In this document: positions 8,597-17,889 of the stretch, piece by piece | Layout of the letters: every line of letters starts with the position of its first letter | How positions within the stretch are numbered: the stretch's first letter is position 1 | Source of the DNA: Indolivaga macrotermitis | Lineage (GTDB): Bacteria > Bacteroidota > Bacteroidia > Bacteroidales > Dysgonomonadaceae | Direction: 5' to 3' | Assembly: GCF_900128985.1 (NCBI RefSeq) | Contig: NZ_FQUC01000001.1 | Coordinates: forward strand, 496,001-560,000 | Length of the DNA stretch: 64,000 bases | Position numbers and translations under genes: made by a program | The notes under the pieces: generated by a model | The model's input: only the letters and a program-made list of their open reading frames with translations | Told to the model about the DNA's origin: nothing | Database searches by the model: none

Positions 8597-9757
8597 TTAT
8601 AATATTTTTTGTATTTCGGTTTCAATATTATCATTTGGTAATAAACGTTTTACAATATCTCCGTCTTTATTTAACAAAAAGATAGTCGGTAATGCCTGTA
8701 CATTATATCTGGCGATAAGTTCGGAATTAACCGACTTAGCCTCGTGAACAGCAATCCAAGGTATATTGATCGCTGCATTTTTCCATAAGTGGGTATCAGA
8801 ATCAAAAGATACCTGATAGATTTCCAGATTGGGTTTATATTTATTATACAGTCTGTTTAGTTCCATGTTATGGCGGGGAGAATTCTCATCCTGATATACT
8901 GTAAAATCAAGTAATACAGCTTTCCCTTTCAAAGATGCGAGGTTTATATTTTTAGCGTTTACATCCGGTAGCTCTATTTTATAATATTCGGCAGTATTTG
9001 CTTCGTGTATATTATCGAAGTCAATATCCAGATTTTGCTCACTTTGTTTACGTATTTTCATGGCAGCCAAAGTATAGTCGTGTAACTGTTTGGCACGGGG
9101 AGAATCTTTATACTCCATATCCCAGGCAGTTGCTACAGCTGCAAAAATCTTATAGTCTGTACGGTCATATGGGTCAAAAAACAGATATCCGCTTACTTTT
9201 TGGAAAAGTGCAAAATACGCAGCCGGACTTTTCAGGTTAGTGAAGATGATCTTTTTAGCGGTTTCTTTATAGCTGTCTGCAATGGACTTAACTTCTGTAA
9301 TGTATTCCTGCTCATTAACAGCCTTAGAATCGAATCTCTTACGTAATTCAACCAATTCATGGTTTGCTTTATATTGAGCCAGAGCAACATCTTTTAATAG
9401 TGAATTGGCTTCCGAACCCTCGACAGTATAATCGGTCGCAAATCTTTTTTGAGATGCGTTTACAGTTACGTTTTCAGTAGAGTCTATAGCTATGTTTATA
9501 ACTTGCCCGTTAAGCCTGAGTACATAGAACTCGGGATAAGAAGTGGTCGGTTGTGAAAATTTGAAATCCCCTTTGGTGTCTCCTAGTTTAACCGAATCAA
9601 GAAGGGTAATCTTATCCAGTTCTCTTTTTTCGAGATACAGAACAGCAGTGTCTGCATCGGCTACTTTTCCTTGTATTACGAATTGAGGTCCTTTGTTGGA
9701 ACATGCTACAGCCGTTAAGATAATAAGGGCTACTGTTAAATACCGAAACATCTTCAT
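8597..9757 (-). CDS. DUF4369/thioredoxin-fold lipoprotein lacking CXXC
   Basis: This is a predicted lipoprotein of about 386 residues with a TlpA-like layout. It has a lipobox ending in VAC after MKMFRYLTVALIILTA, an N-terminal DUF4369-type beta domain (about 25-110), a helical middle, and a C-terminal thioredoxin-like domain (about 255-385). That domain keeps VLLDFTVY and the cis-Pro strand ALPTIFLLN. Relatives normally have a CXXC redox motif just after the DF strand, but here that place reads QDENSPRH and the lipobox Cys is the only cysteine in the protein. It is therefore unlikely to be a thiol oxidoreductase. The start was placed at the Met near 9757; an in-frame TTG about 30 bases upstream falls inside a -7 promoter box and would precede the signal peptide awkwardly. 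Confidence 0.8.
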   Translation of the reverse strand: MKMFRYLTVALIILTAVACSNKGPQFVIQGKVADADTAVLYLEKRELDKITLLDSVKLGDTKGDFKFSQPTTSYPEFYVLRLNGQVINIAIDSTENVTVNASQKRFATDYTVEGSEANSLLKDVALAQYKANHELVELRKRFDSKAVNEQEYITEVKSIADSYKETAKKIIFTNLKSPAAYFALFQKVSGYLFFDPYDRTDYKIFAAVATAWDMEYKDSPRAKQLHDYTLAAMKIRKQSEQNLDIDFDNIHEANTAEYYKIELPDVNAKNINLASLKGKAVLLDFTVYQDENSPRHNMELNRLYNKYKPNLEIYQVSFDSDTHLWKNAAINIPWIAVHEAKSVNSELIARYNVQALPTIFLLNKDGDIVKRLLPNDNIETEIQKIL

Positions 9758-9784
9758 ATTAGTATATAATAAATTATTATGCTG

Positions 9785-9792
9785 CAAATATA
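9785..9792 (-). promoter_or_regulatory. Putative -7 box for the thioredoxin-fold lipoprotein
   Basis: The minus strand reads TATATTTG, about 28 bases ahead of the chosen start. No clear -33 box. Confidence 0.4.
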
Positions 9793-9803
9793 TATAAATA
9801 ATA

Positions 9804-9833
9804 CGAATCGGTATTTATGAAAATACCGATTCG
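9804..9833 (-). terminator. Terminator after the export operon
   Basis: A perfect 13-bp stem (9804-9816 with 9821-9833) with a four-base loop lies 30 bases past the tolC-like stop codon, followed by an AT-rich stretch on the minus strand. Confidence 0.75.
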
Positions 9834-9862
9834 CATCATGTTTTATGTATGAGTTTATATAT

Positions 9863-11197
9863 TTAAATCTCGATTTGTTTTCCTTGGTAGAAATCCAGAA
9901 TCTTACTTCTGAAAACAAACTCATATTTAGCTTGTATTTGTTCAGACTTACTACTAATCAGTTTGGTTTGAGCTTCGCTGTATTCGAAAACGCTGGTTTT
10001 TCCTATCTGATAGCGTTCTTCGGCATATTTGAAAGACTCTAGAGCTGCATCATAAGCCTTCTCGGTAGACACATACTTTGCCTGAGCCGATACGGCGTTT
10101 TGATACGCCTGCTGAATTTCTTTATAAAGAGCGAGCTTTACATTATCAAGGTTCAGTTCCTGATTCATAATATCAAGACGGGCTTGCCGTACCTGATTCC
10201 GTACCTGAAAGCGGTTGAAGATAGGTATTGACAGGCTAAATCCCAGATACTCGCTTCCGTTGTTGTTGAACTGATCTTTGAAACTAACATTGTTGGCATT
10301 GTATATTCTCTGAAATGCAGTACTGTATCCCATATTGAAATTGAGAGTAGGCCAATAACCCGACTGCGCTACTTTTAGGTTTTTCTTACTGCTTTCGACA
10401 TTGTATACAGCTTCTTTTACATGTGGTTTGACATCCAATGCTCTTTGATATACTTCATTAGGGTGCATTAATCCGGCTAATACGTTGTCGGTCAATTGTA
10501 CACCGTCTACATCAGGAGCCTCTATGTCAAATCCTTCAGCCGATTGCAAGTTTAATGCTTGTGCCAAATTAAGAAGGCTGTTCTTTAAGTCATTGTCAGA
10601 TGTTGTGACATTGAGCTGGTCTTTTGCTAATTGAGCCTTGATGTCATATAACTGTGCAAGTGCAACTTTGCCATTCTCAACAAGGATACGGGTTCTTTCT
10701 TCCTGCTTTAGAGTTAATAATACCTGCTCCTGATAGACTTTCAGTATTTCTTTTTTGAAAAGGACGTCCAGGAAATAGGAGGTGATCTGCAGTTCCATAT
10801 TATCCTTAGCTTTTTCTAATCCTTCGGTTGCTGCCAGTAAACTGAATTCTTTGGCCTTTATATCATTCGAGATCTTAAAACCAGTGAACAGAGGTGTGGA
10901 TGATGATATACCTAATGAAGTATTAGCCATATTGGTATCAATATATCCGTTCGTAGAACTGGATATGGCACGCCCAAAGTTAAAAGTATGGCTGGCACTG
11001 GCATTCAAATCGGGCAAGCGACTGCTTTTACTTGTATTCAGGTCTATTTCTGCACTTTTGACCTGCAGTTCCTGTTGCTTGATCTCTATGTTATTATTAA
11101 CTGCATAATCGATACATTGTCTTAGTGACCATGTGGTTTGACCACTCATACCGATTGCACTGAAAAGCAGGCAGGCAGCTATAAAATATTTTTTCAT
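9863..11197 (-). CDS. TolC-like outer-membrane efflux protein
   Basis: This is a 444-residue outer-membrane factor of the TolC family, the exit duct of a tripartite exporter. It has a signal peptide (MKKYFIAACLLFSAIGMSG), then WSLRQCIDYAVNNNIEIKQQ, the usual start of the first helical repeat, and two OEP repeats (about 25-215 and 230-435) rich in long heptad helices. The start was placed at 11197 because it begins a clean signal peptide. A Met two codons upstream (11203) is also possible; the longest open frame would begin inside the previous gene's stop codon. It is the last gene of a five-gene operon with an HlyD-type adaptor, two MacB-like permeases and an ABC ATPase, so it is probably the dedicated outer-membrane partner. 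Confidence 0.92.
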   Translation of the reverse strand: MKKYFIAACLLFSAIGMSGQTTWSLRQCIDYAVNNNIEIKQQELQVKSAEIDLNTSKSSRLPDLNASASHTFNFGRAISSSTNGYIDTNMANTSLGISSSTPLFTGFKISNDIKAKEFSLLAATEGLEKAKDNMELQITSYFLDVLFKKEILKVYQEQVLLTLKQEERTRILVENGKVALAQLYDIKAQLAKDQLNVTTSDNDLKNSLLNLAQALNLQSAEGFDIEAPDVDGVQLTDNVLAGLMHPNEVYQRALDVKPHVKEAVYNVESSKKNLKVAQSGYWPTLNFNMGYSTAFQRIYNANNVSFKDQFNNNGSEYLGFSLSIPIFNRFQVRNQVRQARLDIMNQELNLDNVKLALYKEIQQAYQNAVSAQAKYVSTEKAYDAALESFKYAEERYQIGKTSVFEYSEAQTKLISSKSEQIQAKYEFVFRSKILDFYQGKQIEI

Positions 11198-11220
11198 AAT
11201 CATTGTTTTGTCAGAAAACA

Positions 11221-12384
11221 TTATTTCTTATTCTCTTCTTCCGATCCGGCTTCCGGCTTGTCGCTGGCTTCATTGCCTCTGATCTTATCGCCTTTCACTA
11301 AACCTGATTTCACTTCGATGTTGATACCATCAGATAATCCGAGCTTAACATGTTTCTTCTCGAACACTTGTTTAGGAGTTTCCTCTTTCAGAGTATAGAC
11401 AAAGGCAGAGTCGTTGCTGAAAGAAACACAGCTTTCGGGGATTGTTAGCACCTGATTTGCTTTAGAGAAGATAATCTGAGCATTGGCACTGTATCCCGCA
11501 CGGATATCGATAGAATCTGTGATCTGTGCGGCAGCTTTTATTTCAAACAATATTGCTCCGTTTTCTTCTACTCCCTGAGGCGCAACATATTCCAGCAGGG
11601 CATCGAATTTTTTGCCTTCAATAGCCCCGATTGATAGTTTAATAGGCATACCGACACGTACACGTCCTACTTCTGTTTCATCTACTTTTCCAATAAATAT
11701 CATATCGCTCATGTTAGCCACAGTAGCAATAGTTGTTCCTTCATTGAAGTTATTGGCCTGAATAACCGAGTTACCGACCTTGATAGGTACATCCAGTATC
11801 ATACCGTCGATAGTAGAACGTATCTGTGTATTACTATACTGTGCGGTAACTTTAGATACTCCTGTTTTGATGATATCCAGATTGTTTTTTGCATTTTCAG
11901 TATCTTCCTGAGCTTTTTTGTAAGAAGCTTCCGATTGATCCATCTCTTCTTTAGCTATCACACCTTTAGCATACAACTGCTTCTGACGCTCATATTCTGT
12001 TTTCGACAGATTGAGATTAATCTTGGATACATTCAGTTGAGATTCGGCCGCACTTAATGATGATGACTCCGGCACAACCTGAATTTTAGCGATTACTTCT
12101 CCTGCTTTAACGAAATCCCCGGCTTCTTTCAGAACTTCGGTTACAATTCCCGAAATCTGAGGTTTGATGAGTACTTCATCGCGTGGCGATACTTTTCCTG
12201 TAGCTACTGTAGAACTTTCGATGTCGCCATCTTTAACTTCTACAATTTCATATATAACTTCTTTCGGCTGACTTTTTTGCCATAGGAAGAAGAAAAATCC
12301 TATGAAAATAGCAGCAAGCAATACTAGTCCGATAGTTTTGAAAACCTTCTTGACAACGCTTTTCTTTTTATGTCCTTCGCTCAT
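11221..12384 (-). CDS. Periplasmic adaptor (membrane fusion protein), MacA/HlyD type
   Basis: This 387-residue membrane fusion protein links an inner-membrane ABC transporter to a TolC-like duct. A single N-terminal membrane anchor spans about residues 16-31. It is followed by a split lipoyl domain (GKVSPRDEVLIKPQISGIV and later TIDGMILDVPIKVGNSV), a long coiled-coil hairpin (about 115-175) and beta-barrel domains. The C-terminal end is rich in Glu and Lys. It sits 56 bases after a MacB-like permease and directly before the tolC-like gene, consistent with a MacAB-TolC-like machine. The exported substrate is not evident. Confidence 0.92.
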   Translation of the reverse strand: MSEGHKKKSVVKKVFKTIGLVLLAAIFIGFFFFLWQKSQPKEVIYEIVEVKDGDIESSTVATGKVSPRDEVLIKPQISGIVTEVLKEAGDFVKAGEVIAKIQVVPESSSLSAAESQLNVSKINLNLSKTEYERQKQLYAKGVIAKEEMDQSEASYKKAQEDTENAKNNLDIIKTGVSKVTAQYSNTQIRSTIDGMILDVPIKVGNSVIQANNFNEGTTIATVANMSDMIFIGKVDETEVGRVRVGMPIKLSIGAIEGKKFDALLEYVAPQGVEENGAILFEIKAAAQITDSIDIRAGYSANAQIIFSKANQVLTIPESCVSFSNDSAFVYTLKEETPKQVFEKKHVKLGLSDGINIEVKSGLVKGDKIRGNEASDKPEAGSEEENKK

Positions 12385-12440
12385 ATTATGTATATATTTG
12401 TTTATTTTCTATTTTATTTTTATCTAAACTATTGTAACTT

Positions 12441-13697
12441 TTATTCTTCACGGATAGCATCTATCGCTTTTATACTCATTGCCCGCATAGCAGGGATAAA
12501 TCCGGCAAGGAGGCCTGAGAAGACCAGTATAGACATAGATATCATTGCTGTACCGAATGATACGAACGGAGGGATAAACACCATGCCATCGTCGGGTGCA
12601 CCTTGCATACCCATACTGATCATTTCAAGTATTATCGCTCCCAAGAACAGCCCTCCGAATCCTGCGATGAACGTCAGTACAAAACTTTCGCTGATAACTT
12701 GGGTGAGTATGGCTATCGGTTTGGCTCCCAGAGCCCTCCGGACTCCTATTTCGCGGGTACGTTCGCGTACTGTAACCAACATAATGTTGCTGACCCCGAT
12801 AATCCCCGAAAGTAGGGTGCCTATACCCACAAACCAGATAAGCCAGCGTATGCCCAAGAATAGATTTTGGAAAGTCTTGAATTCCTGTTCCATATTGAAA
12901 CTACGGGATGCTTTATCGTCATTCGGTGCTATACTATGATTTTTCTTGATAACGTCCTTAATTTGTTTCTCTATTAAGGTGACGGGGACGTCTGGCTTAG
13001 CTGTGGCCGCCATAAAATAGATTGTATCTCCTCTGTTGAATGCTTTTTGCATGGTGCTGAAAGGCAGATAAACAGATGTTAGTGCGTCGCCACCTACCTG
13101 AGCTTGTGAATTGGGGCGTATAACTCCCACTACCTGAAAATAAATACCATTTACCCGGATATATTCGCCTACAGGATTTTTATCCTTGTCAAAAAGATTC
13201 TGGGCAACAGTACGCCCGAGTAAGGCTACTTTACTTTGATTCTGGATATCCAGATCATTAAAGAGTCGTCCATGGAGCACTGTCTGTGTCTGGATATTAA
13301 AGTGTCCCGGATAAACCCCGGTCACCTGAGCTCCTGTTGACTTTCTGCCCCAAACTACATTTTTGGATGAACTTTCACCGAATAGCATAGGCGAAATTTC
13401 TTCTACACCTTTTACCTGAGATTTGATTGTCTCAATGTCCCGGTTGTTCATTACCCATCGGCGCCCCTTTCTGAAACCTTTGTAAGGTTCGCTGGTGGCA
13501 TTGGTCCAGAAGAAGCAAGAGTTAGTTGCGAATCCTTTGACACTTTTCATAACGCCGCCTTCGAAAGCATTACCTATACCGACTAAAAGTACAAGCATAA
13601 AGATGCCCCAGAATACTCCGAATCCCGTCATTATACTTCTGACTTTATTCGCGGTAATGGTGTTCCATATTTCCTGCCATTTATCTAAATCGAACAT
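12441..13697 (-). CDS. MacB-like ABC transporter permease (second)
   Basis: This 418-residue permease has the MacB layout without a fused ATPase: one N-terminal membrane helix (about 17-42), a large periplasmic domain (about 45-275), and three C-terminal helices of the FtsX fold. The coupling region VRERTREIGVRRALGAKP at about 310-327 contacts the ATPase. It is paralogous to the permease encoded just upstream; together they probably form a heterodimer. MacB family members act as mechanotransmitters that push periplasmic substrates to TolC rather than carrying them across the membrane. Confidence 0.92.
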   Translation of the reverse strand: MFDLDKWQEIWNTITANKVRSIMTGFGVFWGIFMLVLLVGIGNAFEGGVMKSVKGFATNSCFFWTNATSEPYKGFRKGRRWVMNNRDIETIKSQVKGVEEISPMLFGESSSKNVVWGRKSTGAQVTGVYPGHFNIQTQTVLHGRLFNDLDIQNQSKVALLGRTVAQNLFDKDKNPVGEYIRVNGIYFQVVGVIRPNSQAQVGGDALTSVYLPFSTMQKAFNRGDTIYFMAATAKPDVPVTLIEKQIKDVIKKNHSIAPNDDKASRSFNMEQEFKTFQNLFLGIRWLIWFVGIGTLLSGIIGVSNIMLVTVRERTREIGVRRALGAKPIAILTQVISESFVLTFIAGFGGLFLGAIILEMISMGMQGAPDDGMVFIPPFVSFGTAMISMSILVFSGLLAGFIPAMRAMSIKAIDAIREE

Positions 13698-13729
13698 AAA
13701 CTTCTAATCTATTTCTTTAATTATAAAAT

Positions 13730-14989
13730 TTATTCAGCTCTCATTGCTTCTATCGGACTGATCTTTATCGCTTTTATGGCAGGGATACTACCGGCTATCA
13801 CTCCTGCCACGATAAGTATACCGGTAGATATAATTACCACAGCCAGATTAACGCTTGGATCTTTAAATACAGTGGGGCCTTCTCCTGAAGCTCCGGAGGC
13901 TGCACTTTGCATACCATAATTGATCATTTCCATAAGTCCGACTCCAAACATCATTCCTACATACCCGAATAGGGTAGTGATGACTATTGATTCCAGCAAT
14001 ACCAGATTCAATACCGATATAGGACTTGCTCCGATAGCCTTTCGGATACCAAATTCGCGGGTGCGTTCGCGTACGGTTATCAGCATAATATTACCGATAC
14101 CTACAACTCCCGATATAAGCGAGCATATCCCGATGATCCATATTACCAAAGTGATACCGTTTAATATGCTTTCTGTTTGAGCTACATCTTCTGCCGTATT
14201 CCATATCGAGATAGCCGATTCGTCCTTGGGATCAAACTTATGCAATGCCCCCATTTTTTCTCTGAATGCTTCTATAAAAGCTTCATTTTGTTCTACTGTA
14301 GTCAGCCCTTTTACTGTAAAATCGAGCCTGTCTGTACCGTAGTTTTTTCGATAGATGGTTTGTGCCGTAGAGAAAGGAATGTACGATGGTGTACTTGTCC
14401 GGCCGGTATTATCTTTAAATATTCCTATTACCAGATAAGAAACGTCTTTTGCTGTGACAAATTTACCCATTGGGTCGCTACCGGGGAACAGTATATCTGC
14501 CATTTCGGTATTGATTACAATCACTTTTCTCCGTTTTATGATATCCACTTCATTGATAAAGCGTCCTTTGCCGGTTGTCATATCTATGTTGTTGATATAG
14601 GCAGCATCAGGGTGTACTCCCAACAGATTCCATGATCCGTAGTTCGTGCCGTAGGATATGATGGAATTGCTGTGTATACGTCCTGAAACGTGGTCTACTC
14701 CGGGTATTTTGTTCCTTAGCATATCAAGGTCTTCATCGTCAAATTTGACAACCCTGTCTAATGGTAACCCTTCGAATGGAATAGACGTAGAGCCTGGCCA
14801 TACACTGACGGCATTTTTTGCCCTGTTTGAAAAATTAGAGGTAATACCATTCTTCAATCCGTTACCTGCGCCAAGCAAGGCTATCAGGATAAAAATACCC
14901 CAGGCGATGGAAAAACCGGTGAGGAATGTCCGTAGCTTGTTCTTCTTGATGGTAGAACCTATCTCTCGTAATGCGTCGAAGTCTAACAT
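13730..14989 (-). CDS. MacB-like ABC transporter permease (first)
   Basis: This 419-residue permease is a paralog of its downstream neighbour, with the same N-terminal helix, periplasmic domain and C-terminal three-helix FtsX domain. Its coupling segment reads VRERTREFGIRKAIGASP. The C-terminal region contains a Gly/Ser-rich loop (SAASGASGEGP) in the position where the paralog has a shorter GAPDDG segment. It starts 4 bases after the ATPase gene and is followed 32 bases later by the second permease, so the transporter core is ATPase plus two distinct permeases. Confidence 0.92.
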   Translation of the reverse strand: MLDFDALREIGSTIKKNKLRTFLTGFSIAWGIFILIALLGAGNGLKNGITSNFSNRAKNAVSVWPGSTSIPFEGLPLDRVVKFDDEDLDMLRNKIPGVDHVSGRIHSNSIISYGTNYGSWNLLGVHPDAAYINNIDMTTGKGRFINEVDIIKRRKVIVINTEMADILFPGSDPMGKFVTAKDVSYLVIGIFKDNTGRTSTPSYIPFSTAQTIYRKNYGTDRLDFTVKGLTTVEQNEAFIEAFREKMGALHKFDPKDESAISIWNTAEDVAQTESILNGITLVIWIIGICSLISGVVGIGNIMLITVRERTREFGIRKAIGASPISVLNLVLLESIVITTLFGYVGMMFGVGLMEMINYGMQSAASGASGEGPTVFKDPSVNLAVVIISTGILIVAGVIAGSIPAIKAIKISPIEAMRAE

Positions 14990-14993
14990 AGGA

Positions 14994-15671
14994 TTATTTT
15001 CTTACTTCTATAGAACCTATAATTCCGTCCTTTATATGGATTACTTTGTCGGTAGCATCGGCTACGGCCTGTTCGTGGGTTACAATAATCATTGTGATTC
15101 CGTCTATTTCATTAACCTGACGAAGTATTCCCATCACTTCTTTCGACGTTTTACTGTCTAATGCTCCTGTAGGTTCGTCGGCAAGAATGATCTGTGGCTG
15201 GGCTATCAAAGCCCGGGCAATGGCAACACGCTGTTTTTGTCCTCCTGACAATTCGTTGGGTAAATGCTCAGCGTGGCTGGCTAATCCCATTTTATCAAGA
15301 TATTCCATCGCTATAATATTACGCTTTTTACGGCTTACACCCTGATAATATAAGGGTAATGCAACATTCTCCATCGCATTTTTGAAGGTTATCAGGTTGA
15401 ATGACTGAAATATAAATCCGATCTTCTTGTTGCGTAATTCAGCGGCTTTGGTTTCACTCAAGTCACGGATCAGTACATTATCCAAATAATATTCGCCGGT
15501 ATCGTATGTGTCGAGTATACCTAAGATATTAAGCAATGTAGATTTTCCGGATCCGGACGAACCCATTATTGACAAAAATTCGCCTTTGTCTATTTGGAGA
15601 TTTATTCCCTTCAATACATGAAGGGGTGAACCTCCATAGTACGTTTTGTTTAGATTATTAATTGTTATCAC
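14994..15671 (-). CDS. ABC transporter ATPase, MacB/LolD type
   Basis: This 225-residue ATPase powers the permease pair encoded right after it. It has Walker A GSSGSGKST at 37-45, Q-loop near residue 89, signature LSGGQKQRVAIARAL from 141, Walker B IILADEP at 161-167 and the switch His in VTHEQ. All nucleotide-binding residues are intact. It is the first gene of the operon ATPase-permease-permease-adaptor-TolC. Its stand-alone form, rather than fusion to the permease as in E. coli MacB, is common in Bacteroidota. Confidence 0.95.
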   Translation of the reverse strand: MITINNLNKTYYGGSPLHVLKGINLQIDKGEFLSIMGSSGSGKSTLLNILGILDTYDTGEYYLDNVLIRDLSETKAAELRNKKIGFIFQSFNLITFKNAMENVALPLYYQGVSRKKRNIIAMEYLDKMGLASHAEHLPNELSGGQKQRVAIARALIAQPQIILADEPTGALDSKTSKEVMGILRQVNEIDGITMIIVTHEQAVADATDKVIHIKDGIIGSIEVRK

Positions 15672-15921
15672 ATTGTCTAAATTATAGTTGTGGGCAACTG
15701 TTACAGATCAGAAGTTTATATGTATGTCTTTATTTATTGAAAATAGTCACAAGAATACAAATATTTCTTTGATTTTTTTCTCTTTTTGTCAATTAAGGTA
15801 GATAAAATGCACATGCTCCCGGAGGTTGGACTTTTTTTACCCAATCAAAAGAGTTGGTTTAATAAGTAAGACCGATTAAATAATGAAAGGTTACAAGTTA
15901 TCATAAAACAGTTCTGATATT

Positions 15922-16206
15922 TTATTTTCCGATGTATTCGCGTAAAACTTTTACATAGGAGTCGAATGCCTCGATTCCCTTCTTTGTGATTTTACACATT
16001 GTCCGGGGTCTTTTACCATCGATAAATTTATTGACATTGATGTATCCGGCTTCACTTAGTTTGTCGATTTGCACACTTAGATTTCCTGCCGAAGCATTCG
16101 TCTTTTCGCGGATAAAAACAAAATCAGCCTCTTCTACAGAGATAAGCAGTGACATGATTGCCAAACGTAACTGTGAATGCAATAGAGGGTCTAATTCTTT
16201 AAACAT
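15922..16206 (-). CDS. Winged-helix transcriptional regulator
   Basis: This small DNA-binding protein (94 residues from the chosen start) has a winged-helix fold. LDPLLHSQLRLAIMSLL is followed by a recognition-helix region (NASAGNLSVQIDKLSEAGYI) and a wing with RPRTMCKITKKGIEAF. It resembles the short MarR/ArsR-like regulators (HTH_34-type) often paired with small membrane proteins. The start ATG at 16204-16206 overlaps the last 8 bases of the preceding membrane-protein gene, indicating translational coupling. A longer frame to 16248 would extend 14 codons inside that gene and is less likely. Confidence 0.85.
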   Translation of the reverse strand: MFKELDPLLHSQLRLAIMSLLISVEEADFVFIREKTNASAGNLSVQIDKLSEAGYINVNKFIDGKRPRTMCKITKKGIEAFDSYVKVLREYIGK

Positions 16207-16816
16207 CTTTTTCTGCTTTACGGTTAAGTGCGTGTCCGGGAACAGCAAAACCTGCTATCATGCATATTGCCAGAATCACAAATTGACCGGTTTGGTGTAT
16301 GATAGGGTAGAGGATTATACACAAGATAGCTCCTATCCAGAATAATCCCGATCCGTAGTAGAAAGGTCTAAACCCCATAATTACACCTGTAATATATTGT
16401 CCGGAACCAAGCATTATTAAAATAACAGGAGTGATAAGTACGGCGAATAACCATGTGTCGAAAACAAAGAATGAACTAAAAATAACAGTTAATAAAGCTA
16501 TATTTGATAGTAGGAACGCTATCCATGTTTTCGACATTATTTTGTCTACTTGAGTTTTAACTAAAGCTCGCCTGTCTTTCTTTTTGTTTATGATGAGGCT
16601 AACGATGGTCATAGGGATACTTAATAACCATATCCATGCCGCATATTGAGGCTGTTCTAGTGTGTATACTAAAAGAATATTCAATAATGCTATTATAGCC
16701 ACGCAATAGCCGCATATGATCATGACGTTTCCAGCACCTTTCTGGGTGTTGTTTCTGGTTTGGGCTATCATTTCATCTATAAGTTTGATGCGTTCTTCGC
16801 TGGTTAAATTGTTCAT
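16199..16816 (-). CDS. Multi-pass membrane protein of unknown function
   Basis: This 205-residue protein was not recognised. It starts with a polar, charged segment of about 28 residues (LTSEERIKLIDEMIAQTRNN), followed by about six hydrophobic helices arranged in pairs. There is a basic loop (NKKKDRRALVKTQ) after the second helix and a short charged tail. It has its own good promoter (16848-16879) and overlaps the winged-helix regulator gene downstream, so the pair is one transcription unit. The arrangement suggests that the regulator controls, or responds to, the membrane protein, as in other small regulator/membrane-protein pairs; that is inference only. Confidence 0.75.
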   Translation of the reverse strand: MNNLTSEERIKLIDEMIAQTRNNTQKGAGNVMIICGYCVAIIALLNILLVYTLEQPQYAAWIWLLSIPMTIVSLIINKKKDRRALVKTQVDKIMSKTWIAFLLSNIALLTVIFSSFFVFDTWLFAVLITPVILIMLGSGQYITGVIMGFRPFYYGSGLFWIGAILCIILYPIIHQTGQFVILAICMIAGFAVPGHALNRKAEKDV

Positions 16817-16847
16817 AGTTTACGGTTTTAGTTTAAAGAGTATGCTG

Positions 16848-16879
16848 CAAATGTAAACTAGTTTATTTTATAAACCAAA
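16848..16879 (-). promoter_or_regulatory. Bacteroidota-type promoter for the membrane protein/regulator pair
   Basis: On the minus strand, TTTG (16876-16879), 20 bases, then TACATTTG (16848-16855): a full consensus match about 30 bases ahead of the start. The surrounding DNA contains several TTTATAAA-like palindromes that could be regulator sites. Confidence 0.7.
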
Positions 16880-16921
16880 TTATTTTATAAATATATTTGC
16901 GAATAATTTGTTGTATCTATT

Positions 16922-17314
16922 TTATAAACCTAAAATGATAAGTATAAAACTAATAAGGAATATAACCCATTGCCCTTGTTCGATGTAGTTCGTCGGTTTT
17001 GCTTTTGATACATACAAAGTCAGTAGCCAGAATAGGAGATATCCGGCATAAAGCAAGGAGATAAAAAGGGCGAGATGAAAGTTATAAGGGATTACGTTAA
17101 TACCCATAAGGAAAATGCAAACAGAGGTCAGTAATAAATCTACACTCACCATTTGAAATGTACCACGTCCCATAAGCCAGAAACCGAAAGTCTTGTTGTT
17201 GTCCTGATCGTTCTTTTTCGGATTTAGCATACGGTAATTCTTGTCGCCTGCAATCATATGGATAAGCAGGCAGATAAGTAGAAATGATCCAGCTGAGATA
17301 AACCAGTAATTCAT
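16922..17314 (-). CDS. Small four-helix membrane protein of unknown function
   Basis: This 130-residue protein was not recognised. It has an N-terminal hydrophobic helix (residues 4-21), a cytoplasmic-looking charged loop (GDKNYRMLNPKKNDQDNNK), then about three further helices, the last ending at the C-terminus (VIFLISFILIILGL). It starts 12 bases after the TetR-family gene and is almost certainly co-transcribed with it, so it is probably the target controlled by that repressor. Confidence 0.7.
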   Translation of the reverse strand: MNYWFISAGSFLLICLLIHMIAGDKNYRMLNPKKNDQDNNKTFGFWLMGRGTFQMVSVDLLLTSVCIFLMGINVIPYNFHLALFISLLYAGYLLFWLLTLYVSKAKPTNYIEQGQWVIFLISFILIILGL

Positions 17315-17326
17315 GATTTTTATGTT

Positions 17327-17854
17327 TTAGTTTTTGTTAGAGAATAAGAGATAGAGGTGGTTGAATTCCTCTTTGGTAATGTCGGGGCGCAATTGCTGGA
17401 CTCCTATCAGAGTACTGTATTCGATTAAGGCGTAATCCTGAGCATCCTTTTCGTCCATTCCTGTCTGTATGTTTAATTGGGTCAGATATTCCATGCGCAT
17501 ATTGTCCACTAATTGGACGTGTAGCCTTACAGTGTTATTTGAAAAACCCCATGCGCGGATTACCTGTTCGGCTTTTTGAGATATCGCAGATGTCAGTTCA
17601 TTTAGCTTAATGTGTTTTTCATCCAGTTCAGTAAAGGTTTCTGTGGTTTCTATTAAAGCAATAGTGTTTTCTTTTAGCCAATACTCCATCAATGATTTAA
17701 TATATTCGTCGATGCTTCTATAATGATGGTAAAAAGAGCCTTTTGTAATACTGAGTGATTTACACATATTCTCAATAGTTATTTTAGAATAACCTTCAGT
17801 TGCTAATACCCTCAATCCTTCTTCAAGCCAATCTGTTTTAGTCACTTTCTTCAT
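17327..17854 (-). CDS. TetR/AcrR family transcriptional regulator
   Basis: This 175-residue repressor has the usual N-terminal TetR DNA-binding domain (about 1-55): YSKITIENMCKSLSITKGSF followed by YHHYRSIDEY. The C-terminal ligand domain is variable and has no recognised ligand. A near-perfect palindrome just upstream of its own start (17890-17907), overlapping the expected promoter, strongly suggests autorepression. Its operon partner is the four-helix membrane protein 12 bases downstream. Confidence 0.92.
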   Translation of the reverse strand: MKKVTKTDWLEEGLRVLATEGYSKITIENMCKSLSITKGSFYHHYRSIDEYIKSLMEYWLKENTIALIETTETFTELDEKHIKLNELTSAISQKAEQVIRAWGFSNNTVRLHVQLVDNMRMEYLTQLNIQTGMDEKDAQDYALIEYSTLIGVQQLRPDITKEEFNHLYLLFSNKN

Positions 17855-17889
17855 TCTGTTGCTCGCGTCTTTATTATTATTAAAATAAA

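Noticed and set aside
13920-14635. Plus-strand open frames within the MacB-like permease genes
   Set aside because: They are antisense to well-supported membrane proteins and show the hydrophobic, low-information composition of shadow frames.
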